Assembly: GCA_030040115.1 (NCBI GenBank)
Contig: JASHUH010000122.1
Coordinates: 1 to 5,621 of the forward strand
From: Acidobacteriaceae bacterium
GTDB taxonomy: Bacteria; Acidobacteriota; Terriglobia; Terriglobales; Acidobacteriaceae
Direction of reading: 5' to 3'
DNA length: 5,621 nucleotides
Shown one piece after another: positions 1-5,621 of the stretch. The notes under the pieces were generated by a model. That model worked only from the letters and a program-made list of their open reading frames with translations. It searched no databases and was not told the DNA's origin. How positions within the stretch are numbered: position 1 is the stretch's first letter; every line of letters starts with the position of its first letter. The position numbers and the translations under genes are program-made.

Positions 1-1698
1 CCTACGGCAAACACTGGCAATGGCGTCGCCCAGACCCTGCTTGGACTGCCGGACTCCGGATCAACAGGAATTGCCTTTTCTCCGACTTATGCCCTGCATT
101 CCTATGGCGTGTACGTTCAGGACGATTGGCGTACCCTTCCAAAACTAACCCTCAACCTGGGTTTACGCTATGAGATTCAGGGGGCTCCAACCTATCACCA
201 TAACGCTGCGTCTTCCTTTAACCCCTCCGCCATCAATCCAATTGGAGCCGCAGTTGGCCTGCCCCAGTTGCATGGCGCACTGCAGTTTCTGTCATCGAGC
301 AATCGAGGCGACTACGACACCTCTTATACCAATCTGGCGCCCAGAATCGGGTTGAGCTATCGGGTGCTTCCGCCTCTCGTCGCGCGGGCTGGTTTCGGAA
401 TTTTTTACCCACCGTTCGCTGGTGAAGGCTACGCAACCGAGGATGGCTACTCTCCAAGTACGTCCATTGTTTCGACTCTGAACAGCGTCAATCCGGTAGC
501 CGGCCTCTCTCTCGAAAATCCGTGGCCAAGCGGCTATGTGGCAGCTACCGACAACTCGCTGGGCGCGCTGCAGGACGTCGGCCTCGGGACTGGCGCCATT
601 TTCCGGAATCACGCGTCGACCTATGTCCAAGAATACATGTTTGGCCTTCAATACTCGATAACGACGAACAACCTCGTGGAAGTCGATTACTATGGAAACC
701 ACGGGATTCATCAGCAATTATCGAGCTTCAATCCGGGCCAGCTATACCCAAGCTATCTGGGGCTTGGCGCTGCTGCGCTGGACACCTTGGTTTCTAATCC
801 GTTTTACGGTCACCTTCCCACTGCGGAAAGCGATTGCGGCATGAACAACACAACGGTGGAAGCGGTGCAGCTACTGTACCCGTATCCGCAGTACTGCGGC
901 GTTGGCGAAAGCGACGCTCCACATGGCTTCTCGAATTACAATGCGCTCGACGCCACTTATACGCGGCGCTTTCATAACGGGTTAAGCGTGCTGATCTCCT
1001 ACACCTTTTCCAAATTTCTGGACAACACCGAGGGGACGCAGGGGTGGGCCTATGTGGGCAACAGCTCGCCAGCGAATAACTACGATCTGGCCGCCGAAAA
1101 GAGCGTCGATGGGGGCGATACTCCTCAGAGCTTGGTGACGAGCTATATCTACGATCTCCCGATCGGTAGGGGCAAACGTTTTGGATCGGGGTTCAATCGT
1201 ACGACCGACGCCGTGCTTGGCGGTTGGGAGTGGTCCGGGATCCTCACGGACAAATCCGGGATTCCAGACTTCGTCAGCGGAAACAACTGGAACTCCTATG
1301 GCGGCGATCCACGTCCGGATGTTATTGGTAGTACGCATGTCACAAACCGCAGTATCCACGAATGGTTTAACACGGGAGCGTTTGCCTATGCGCCGTATGG
1401 AACCTTCGGTACTGCCCCTCGGTATTTTTCCAACATGCGGAGCCCGGATTATAACGACTTCGATACGGGAATCATGAAGAACTGGTTAATCCGAGCGCCG
1501 TGGAAGGGCGAGGGCATGCGGCTGCAATTCCGTGCGGAGATGTTCAACGCCTTCAATCACCCGAGTTTTTATTCACCCAACGGCTCGTATAGCGGATGCG
1601 ACCCCAATACCAACAGTGCCTGCGTTTCGGGATTCGGTCAAATCACCGCAGCGTTTCCTAACCGGCAGGTACAGATGTCGGGTAAATTCTATTGGTAA
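1..1698 (+). CDS. TonB-dependent receptor, Oar-like, C-terminal beta-barrel (5' partial)
   Basis: The frame is open from the first base to the TAA at 1696-1698 and gives 565 residues. There is no start; the GTG at 109 lies inside the YVQDDW motif and is not the real one. Visible barrel landmarks are YVQDDW with LTLNLGLRYE (about 38-58), NLAPRIG (111-117), RAGFGIFY (129-136), SYTFSKFLD (333-341), AEMFNAFNHPSF (512-523) and a C-terminus ending in KFYW, an aromatic last residue as in outer-membrane beta-signals. This pattern is typical of the large receptors with an N-terminal carboxypeptidase-regulatory-like domain that are expanded in Acidobacteria. Such proteins are usually about 1000-1200 residues, so the regulatory domain and plug should lie upstream of the window. 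The protein would sit in the outer membrane and import a ligand with TonB energy; the ligand cannot be told from sequence. Two Cys pairs in loop-like regions could form disulfides. The TPR gene follows after 7 bases. Confidence 0.93.
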   Translation, partial: PTANTGNGVAQTLLGLPDSGSTGIAFSPTYALHSYGVYVQDDWRTLPKLTLNLGLRYEIQGAPTYHHNAASSFNPSAINPIGAAVGLPQLHGALQFLSSSNRGDYDTSYTNLAPRIGLSYRVLPPLVARAGFGIFYPPFAGEGYATEDGYSPSTSIVSTLNSVNPVAGLSLENPWPSGYVAATDNSLGALQDVGLGTGAIFRNHASTYVQEYMFGLQYSITTNNLVEVDYYGNHGIHQQLSSFNPGQLYPSYLGLGAAALDTLVSNPFYGHLPTAESDCGMNNTTVEAVQLLYPYPQYCGVGESDAPHGFSNYNALDATYTRRFHNGLSVLISYTFSKFLDNTEGTQGWAYVGNSSPANNYDLAAEKSVDGGDTPQSLVTSYIYDLPIGRGKRFGSGFNRTTDAVLGGWEWSGILTDKSGIPDFVSGNNWNSYGGDPRPDVIGSTHVTNRSIHEWFNTGAFAYAPYGTFGTAPRYFSNMRSPDYNDFDTGIMKNWLIRAPWKGEGMRLQFRAEMFNAFNHPSFYSPNGSYSGCDPNTNSACVSGFGQITAAFPNRQVQMSGKFYW

Positions 1699-1708
1699 TT
1701 CGCTTGTG
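1696..1708 (+). promoter_or_regulatory. Coupled stop/start between receptor and TPR genes
   Basis: The receptor stop TAA (1696-1698) is followed by ATTCGCTT-like spacer sequence and the GTG at 1706-1708. The preceding 25 bases lack a purine-rich Shine-Dalgarno. The surrounding stretch is AT-rich (21 G/C in the 60 bases from 1681). This arrangement fits translational coupling: ribosomes ending the receptor re-start on the TPR gene. Coupling is inferred from spacing only. Confidence 0.5.
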
Positions 1709-3634
1709 AAGGTTTGTTTCACACTTTTGCTGTTCATTCTGTTGGCCATACCCGAACCTGGATATGGCCAACAGGATCGCGCCTCAGAGTTTGCTTCGCT
1801 TCTGACCGCGGCGCGACAAGCGCAGGAGCGGAACGACTTTGCAGCGGCTAAGGATGCTTACGAAGAAGCCGTAAAGCTCCGCTCCGACATACCCGAGCTC
1901 TGGGCGAATCTGGGCCTGATGCAGGACGCTGTCGGCCGCTATCCTGACGCCATTCACAGTTTCCAAAAGGCGCTTGTGCTCAAGCCCGATTTGTATGTAC
2001 CTAATTTATTTTTAGGAATTGACTATATCCACATCAATCGTGCGCGGGAGGCGGTCCCGTTTCTTGTTAATGCGGAGAGGATCAATCCGCGTGATCCGGA
2101 AGCGCCGCTTTCTCTGGGTCGGGCTTACCTATCGGTGAGTAACTACGCAGCCGCGAAGGGTGCTTTTTGGCGAGCCATCGCACTTGACAAAAAGAAGAGC
2201 TCAGCGTGGTTCGACTTTGGGATTGCCGTGCTGGACAAAGTTGAAGCGGATGGGTGGAGGCTTTCAAACGAAGGTGCGAATTCGGTCTGGGCGAATGCGC
2301 TCTTTGCCGAGTCGCTCCAGAAACAACTGAGGTTCAAAGAGGCGGTCTCAAAGGAACAGGCTGTAATCGCCCTCGATCCGTTTTTCCCCTGTGCTCACTC
2401 CCGGCTAGGATTTCTGTATATTGCGCAGGGGCAAAATGCCGCTGCTCTTCAGGAGTTTTCTGCCGAACCACAAGGCTGCGCCCTCGCCGCTCTCGGTCGC
2501 GTGCGGCTGCGTCTCAATGTGGGTGATGACGCAGAGGCGTTGGCGGTGCTCAGGACAGAGTGGAAAGATGATCCGGGCTTTGTTCGCTCCCAAGCCTCTC
2601 TAGTTACCGACGGCCTTGTCGCGGAGCGTTTGACGGCCTTCTTGGCGTTTCTCGACCAGGAGAATGGCGCGGGTACTGTTGACTCCGATCTGTACGCGTC
2701 GCTGTCAGCGGCGCTTCGGGGAGCGCCTCAGCCAGTCGACGGATTCACTTTTCCCAAGGATTTGAAGAGTTTTCAAATTCACGGGAATGCCCAAGCAGCA
2801 GAGTCGGATCATCGCGACGGGCGGTATGGCCGCTGCGCAGCTGATCTGGCCGGGGGCATCGCCGGGGAAAGTGATCGCGATCTTCTTCTGCTTGCTAATT
2901 GCGCCTTCATGACCGGAGACTACAGCCTTTCAGCGGCCGCAAGCGATCTGCTTTTGAGTAGATCGTCCCACAATATGGCGGCGCTTTACTGGTCCGTGAA
3001 GGCGAATGAACAGCTCGCTTTCGCGGCATTTAACCAGTTTGAGCAGTTGGAGCCGGATTCAGAACGAACGCACCTCCTTCTTGGCGATATGTACCGCCAG
3101 CGGCAACGCTATGCGCAGGCTGAGAGCGAGTACAAGACGGCAGCGGCGCTCGCCCCTCAGGATCCGGCCGCACTCTTCGGCTTGGCATCCGCTTACTTCC
3201 ATGACTCGAATCCTGACAAGGCGATCAGCACCGCTAGGAGGGCTTTTGAAGTAAACCCGAATGACCCGGAGCTTAATCTGTTGGTTGGCGAAATTCTTGT
3301 GTCAGGCCGGGAATGGAGCCAGGCGGAGGAATATCTGAAGCGTAGCCTCGACGCGAAGCCCCAAATGCTGCCACACGTGCATGCTTTGCTCGGTCAAGTC
3401 TACGAGCATACTGGCCGGCCTCAGGATGCCATCCATGAACTTTTGATGGGGCTCGCGAGTGACGAGGACGGATCGTTGCACTATCAACTTGCGCGGATGT
3501 ACAGCAGCCTAGGGAACAAGGCTGCGGCTCAGGATGCCCTCCAAGGCTCCAAAGCGCTAGAACAGAAGCGGCGCGAGCGCGCGGTTATCGCTGTGCAAGA
3601 CTCAAGCGACGTCATCCAAAACGATATTCCCTAA
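1706..3634 (+). CDS. Secreted tetratricopeptide-repeat protein
   Basis: The protein has 642 residues from the GTG at 1706. I chose this start because it puts a Sec signal peptide at the very N-terminus (MKVCFTLLLFILLAIP, likely cut after GYG at residue 21) and lies 7 bases after the receptor stop. The frame stays open upstream to 1532, but that part overlaps the receptor and has no protein-like character. No good Shine-Dalgarno precedes the GTG, so re-initiation after the receptor is the likely route. TPR-like repeats cover about 30-63, 64-97, 98-131 and 132-165, weaker ones 194-254, then 453-486, 487-520, 521-554, 555-588 and 589-620. The middle, about 290-420, has no repeat I recognise. There is no lipobox Cys, so a soluble periplasmic protein is inferred. 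TPR arrays bind other proteins. The linkage suggests a role in assembly or partnering of the receptor, but no enzymatic domain is visible. Confidence 0.9.
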   Translation: MKVCFTLLLFILLAIPEPGYGQQDRASEFASLLTAARQAQERNDFAAAKDAYEEAVKLRSDIPELWANLGLMQDAVGRYPDAIHSFQKALVLKPDLYVPNLFLGIDYIHINRAREAVPFLVNAERINPRDPEAPLSLGRAYLSVSNYAAAKGAFWRAIALDKKKSSAWFDFGIAVLDKVEADGWRLSNEGANSVWANALFAESLQKQLRFKEAVSKEQAVIALDPFFPCAHSRLGFLYIAQGQNAAALQEFSAEPQGCALAALGRVRLRLNVGDDAEALAVLRTEWKDDPGFVRSQASLVTDGLVAERLTAFLAFLDQENGAGTVDSDLYASLSAALRGAPQPVDGFTFPKDLKSFQIHGNAQAAESDHRDGRYGRCAADLAGGIAGESDRDLLLLANCAFMTGDYSLSAAASDLLLSRSSHNMAALYWSVKANEQLAFAAFNQFEQLEPDSERTHLLLGDMYRQRQRYAQAESEYKTAAALAPQDPAALFGLASAYFHDSNPDKAISTARRAFEVNPNDPELNLLVGEILVSGREWSQAEEYLKRSLDAKPQMLPHVHALLGQVYEHTGRPQDAIHELLMGLASDEDGSLHYQLARMYSSLGNKAAAQDALQGSKALEQKRRERAVIAVQDSSDVIQNDIP

Positions 3635-3824
3635 GTGGTTATCCAGGAGGCTGCACTGCAAAAGTGGATTCACTCTCCGCATGTCTCTGCACAACTAGAA
3701 ACTTTTCCGACTTCACGTTGAGAATCCAGGAGTCGTTCGGCGATGAGGGTGTGGTTTGCCCGACGTTTTGTGCCAGTGCGAGTGGGACCGAACAACGGTA
3801 TGGTGATCCTGCGCACAGCAAGTG

Positions 3825-3844
3825 CTATGCGGTGGGGCGCATAG
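3825..3844. other. Short perfect hairpin
   Basis: CTATGCG (3825-3831) and CGCATAG (3838-3844) form a perfect 7-bp stem around a 6-base loop. The stem can gain two more pairs (one wobble) if 3823-3824 and 3845-3846 are included. It could be transcribed from either strand. No T-tract follows, so it is not a standard terminator. It might be a weak transcription-end or RNA-stability structure, or chance. Confidence 0.35.
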
Positions 3845-3931
3845 TAATTCGCCAGAAATGGTGACGCAATTCGTCGGCTCTTGCTGTCGCCGCTGACAAA
3901 ATCTGTCTGTCTCACTCCAGGGGGAGGGGAA

Positions 3932-3943
3932 CGACAATTGTCG
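3932..3943. promoter_or_regulatory. Perfect 12-bp palindrome, possible operator
   Basis: CGACAATTGTCG is a perfect inverted repeat. It ends within the first G of the GGAGG that precedes the ATG at 3955, a position where a bound repressor could block access. A related, imperfect dyad (ACGCAATTCGTCGG) lies at 3864-3877. About one perfect 12-bp palindrome is expected by chance in a window this size, so only its position and the second copy argue for function. Confidence 0.25.
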
Positions 3944-3957
3944 GAGGTCGGCGAATG
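3943..3957 (+). promoter_or_regulatory. Ribosome-binding site and ATG of a possible beheaded gene
   Basis: GGAGG at 3943-3947, a 7-base spacer and ATG at 3955 form the best-shaped translation start in the window. The reading frame begins MNDLLRVVLISFVLM, hydrophobic as in the start of a signal peptide or membrane span. From about 3985 on it runs antisense to the recognisable part of the decayed membrane-protein gene and turns into Arg/Pro-rich shadow sequence, ending at 4245. I read it as either the surviving 5' end of a plus-strand gene cut off by a rearrangement, or a chance start. I do not call a full gene here. Confidence 0.25.
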
Positions 3958-3981
3958 AATGATTTGCTTCGGGTCGTCCTT

Positions 3982-3998
3982 ATCAGCTTTGTGCTGAT
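3982..3998. other. 6-bp hairpin over the pseudogene's last stop codon
   Basis: ATCAGC (3982-3987) and GCTGAT (3993-3998) pair perfectly around TTTGT. The final TGA of the minus-strand reading lies inside the stem. On the minus strand the sequence after it is AAGGACGACC, with no T-run, so this is not a convincing intrinsic terminator. Confidence 0.3.
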
Positions 3999-5224
3999 GC
4001 GGCTGCCGCAGCCAACAGAAACACCATTCCGTAGAACTCGAAGATTGTCCAGTGGGGATGCCGGCCGACTCCCATTGCCGCCAGCGCGGCCGCGCCGAGC
4101 AGGACGATCATCGGCAGCGGCGGCAGGCGAAGGAAGCTGCCGGCGAGCACCAACGCCGCGGCTCATGCGGCAAAGACTGCAGCGTTCCTCTGTGGCGCAA
4201 AGACGGTCGTGTTGCGCTCCGCCGAGGAGCATGCAAAGACCGTGAAGACCGCCGCGTACCACGCCGCAGAGAGAATCAGGCAAGCCACGCCGAGAATCGT
4301 CGCGCCGTCCGGCTGACCAAAGTCCGCCAGGCTCACCGCGGCCAGCAGAAACGCGATGACCGCCTGAACAGTTTCGAAGGCCGTGATCGGCCGCGCGTGC
4401 AGCAACGTCTTAAAGCACACGCTTGCCGTGAAGAGGACGAAGACCGCGATGCCGGGCGCAAACAATGCGCCGCGGCTCAGGGTAGGGTAATCTGCGAGCG
4501 CGTTTTGCCCGGCGAAGTAGACGTAGATGAGTATCCAGATGGCCGCATCGGCGGCGAGCACGACCAGCGCCGCAACCTCCGGCGCGCGATCGCACTCCGG
4601 CACAAACTCGCAGACGGCCGCAAGGACGAGCGGCGCCACCACAAATGGAAGAAGCGCGTGCGAGACAACGGCAAGCGCCAGCACAAGCCCGGCTGCGGCG
4701 ATGCAGGCGACGCGGAGCACCGGCTTCAAGTCGTGCTTCCACTGAAGTACAAAGGCAGCAAGCGCGTAGCCGCAAACCAGAACGGCGGCGACTGACGCCG
4801 GCAATACTTTGAAGCGCAGGGTCAGCTCCCAAAACATGGGGGTCAGGATGAGCACGGACGTGGCGGCGTAGATGGAGCTTGTGAATCGCGGACCGCCGCG
4901 CACACGCGCCGCCCACGTTAGCTACGGGAACGCATACACGATGCCGGCACCAGCCACGGCAATGCGCGGGAGCGGGCCCGTCTGCTCCAGGGCGCGCAAC
5001 ACATAGGCGCCCGCTATGCCCAGCAGCGCGATGCCCAGCACAGAAAGATGCTTTTCGCCGGTGCGGACGCCGTAGCTCCTGCCGTCTGCTGTGCAAAAGC
5101 CTTCTTTAGCTCTGTTGCCGGGCTCGGCAAGTGCGCCGCCAGCGGAGGTTCCAGCGAGGAGACGCGTCGCTCCAGCGCTTCCAGACTTCTCCAGCCGCTC
5201 GATCACGTCGGGAAGATCATTCAT
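3983..5224 (-). pseudogene. Decayed multi-pass membrane protein (DUF2339-like), C-terminally truncated
   Basis: The reading runs from the ATG at 5224 (a GTG at 5233 is possible) to the TGA at 3985-3983. One frame carries 100, 252 and 59 residues separated by TAG (4924-4922) and TGA (4165-4163). About a dozen hydrophobic spans are visible, including HLSVLGIALLGIAGAYVLRA, YAATSVLILTPMFWELTLRF, AAIWILIYVYF and TIFEFYGMVFLLAAAAASA. From memory these match a family of acidobacterial membrane proteins of roughly 600 residues with an N-terminal coiled coil, so about 200 C-terminal residues seem lost. The N-terminus MNDLPDVIERLEK leads into the expected coiled coil only in another frame (5184 to about 5057), which points to two compensating frameshifts. 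The segment is much richer in GC than the receptor gene. Function of the family is unknown to me. Real decay is favoured; assembly errors could explain single lesions but hardly all of them. Confidence 0.8.
4166..4240 (-). repeat. In-frame imperfect tandem duplication inside the pseudogene
   Basis: The octamer GCAAAGAC (plus strand) occurs at 4170-4177, 4197-4204 and 4233-4240, spaced 27 and 36 bases, both multiples of three. On the coding strand this gives VFA three times, within ERNTTVFAP followed by QRNAAVFAA. The two 27-base units match at 18 of 27 positions. Relatives as I remember them have one such unit (RN..VFA.W.AAL.LAGSF), so nine codons appear duplicated just before the internal TGA. 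Confidence 0.5.
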
Positions 5225-5293
5225 AGTTCCCACCCGCTCCCCCTCGGACGCTGCCGGTCTCAGTCGCCGGCTACGGCTTGGCGCACGTTGTTC

Positions 5294-5380
5294 TCAGGCC
5301 AAGCGGAGCAGCTTCACGAGCACCCAAAGATAGAGCAGTGGAAAGATGGTGAGGCCGATTGCGACAAGCTGAGCTTTCCG
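5294..5380 (-). pseudogene. Possible 28-residue single-span membrane peptide lacking a start codon
   Basis: On the minus strand, CGG at 5380 opens a run of 28 codons to TGA at 5296-5294, beginning RKAQLVAIGLTIFPLL and ending LVKLLRLA. It has one hydrophobic span with basic residues on both sides, a layout common in small inner-membrane proteins. A Shine-Dalgarno-like AGGAG lies at 5391-5387, just upstream, at a usable distance for a start near 5382. The bases there read TAATCGG, however, so no ATG, GTG or TTG precedes the span in this frame. Loss of one G from an ancestral TAATGCGG would account for it. It sits 15 bases after the cytochrome-like gene and in the same frame as it, separated by the TAA. 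It may be a start-lost gene or chance. Confidence 0.3.
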
Positions 5381-5395
5381 ATTACTCTCCTGGGG

Positions 5396-5621
5396 TTACT
5401 TCTCTATCCTCCTGATGTACAACCAAAGTCCAGCTAGCACCATTCCGATCGCGATGAGAGATATGGCCAAGCCTGCACGGCGCCGGTTGCGTTCAACCAT
5501 GGCTTGCTGACCCGCCTGCAAGTCATTGTTGGCAATCTTCAAGCCTGCCTGAACATCCTCGTCAACAAGCTCTGGTTTGAAGCTATGGATGACGACTCGA
5601 GCCTTGGTAAGCGAGTCCCGC
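5396..5621 (-). CDS. C-terminal tail of a membrane-anchored protein, probably a multihaem cytochrome c (5' partial)
   Basis: The minus-strand frame is open from 5620 to TAA at 5398-5396 and gives 74 residues; the gene begins beyond the right edge. The tail starts RDSLTKARVVIHSF, continues through a polar helix with GLKIANNDLQAGQQAMVERN, then a basic RRR patch, one membrane span (GLAISLIAIGMVLAGLWLY) and ends IRRIEK. From memory, this combination of LTxARxxIHxF, RRxGL and a closing span with IRxIE matches the C-terminus of cytochrome c3-type multihaem proteins in Acidobacteria. There the haem domain is periplasmic and the span anchors it. No CxxCH haem motif lies in the visible part, so the haem assignment rests on the tail alone. 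That this is coding is clear; the product name is less sure. The possible small peptide and the decayed membrane gene follow on the same strand. Confidence 0.6.
   Translation of the reverse strand, partial: RDSLTKARVVIHSFKPELVDEDVQAGLKIANNDLQAGQQAMVERNRRRAGLAISLIAIGMVLAGLWLYIRRIEK

Larger units (their letters stand above)
3635..3982. other. 348-base gap without a convincing gene
   Basis: This lies between the convergent TPR gene and the decayed membrane-protein gene. Short open frames exist on both strands, but none shows a recognisable domain, signal peptide or membrane segment. Contents I can point to are an AGGAGG at 3645-3650, a 7-bp hairpin at 3825-3844, two related dyads at 3864-3877 and 3931-3944, and a good ribosome-binding site with ATG at 3943-3957. 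No hairpin followed by a T-run is present on either strand, so no intrinsic terminator can be called for either flanking gene. No transposase remnant or terminal inverted repeat was found. Confidence 0.6.

Noticed and set aside
1532..1705. Longer N-terminus for the TPR protein
   Set aside because: It overlaps the end of the receptor gene and would bury the signal peptide about 60 residues inside. The GTG at 1706 is far more sensible.
3641..3732. Direct repeat ATCCAGGAG (3641-3649 and 3724-3732) as a possible insertion footprint
   Set aside because: A 9-base repeat in a few hundred bases is not unusual by chance, and nothing between the copies looks mobile.
3664..3864. 66-codon plus-strand frame after AGGAGG (3645-3650)
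   Set aside because: Spacing from AGGAGG to the GTG is 13 bases, which is long, and the product has no recognisable feature. It could be real but is not supported.
3672..3915. Minus-strand frame with LANYYAPHRIALAVRRITI
   Set aside because: It looks faintly protein-like, but I recognise no family, and no good ribosome-binding site or start is present.
4052..4795. 247-codon plus-strand open frame
   Set aside because: It is antisense to the recognisable membrane protein, extremely rich in Arg, Gln and Asp, with no hydrophobic core or motif. Long shadow frames are expected in GC-rich sequence.
4163..4924. Stop-codon reassignment or selenocysteine/pyrrolysine recoding
   Set aside because: Two different stops are involved, the other genes use TGG for Trp and end in TAA, and frameshifts and truncation in the same gene point to decay.
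4410..5096. 228-codon minus-strand open frame
   Set aside because: It is Arg/Cys/His-rich sequence in the third frame of the same gene. The parallel frame carries the membrane spans.
5245..5275. GCCGG/CCGGC inverted repeat upstream of the decayed gene
   Set aside because: A 5-bp stem with a 9-base loop in GC-rich sequence is expected by chance.

Overview
The window most likely comes from an acidobacterium or a close relative. Three things suggest this: an Oar-like TonB-dependent outer-membrane receptor followed directly by a secreted tetratricopeptide (TPR) protein, a membrane-protein family I associate with that phylum, and a cytochrome-like tail with a C-terminal membrane anchor. The assignment rests on remembered family resemblance, not on a search.

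Layout. (1) 1-1698, plus strand: the C-terminal 565 residues of a large TonB-dependent receptor whose start lies outside the window. (2) 1706-3634, plus strand: a 642-residue secreted TPR protein starting at a GTG 7 bases after the receptor's stop, probably co-transcribed and translationally coupled with it. Receptor barrel and periplasmic TPR protein would then be made together as an envelope module. (3) 3635-3982: no convincing gene. It holds a short hairpin, two related dyads (one a perfect 12-bp palindrome) and a well-formed ribosome-binding site with ATG at 3955 that leads nowhere. (4) 5224-3983, minus strand: a decayed multi-pass membrane protein gene of high GC. It carries two in-frame stops, both where I expect Trp, plus a pair of compensating frameshifts, a small internal duplication and a lost C-terminus. 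(5) 5380-5294, minus strand: a possible 28-codon single-span membrane peptide with no start codon. (6) 5621-5396, minus strand: the last 74 residues of a membrane-anchored protein, probably a multihaem cytochrome c-type protein.

How it fits together. The receptor/TPR pair reads as intact and functional. The minus-strand block looks like an eroding locus downstream of a cytochrome-like gene, and it converges on the receptor/TPR operon across a gap that probably contains a rearrangement junction. I see no CRISPR array, tRNA, rRNA, transposase or clear intrinsic terminator, and no convincing undescribed system. The most informative part of the window is the decay and junction between about 3930 and 5380.
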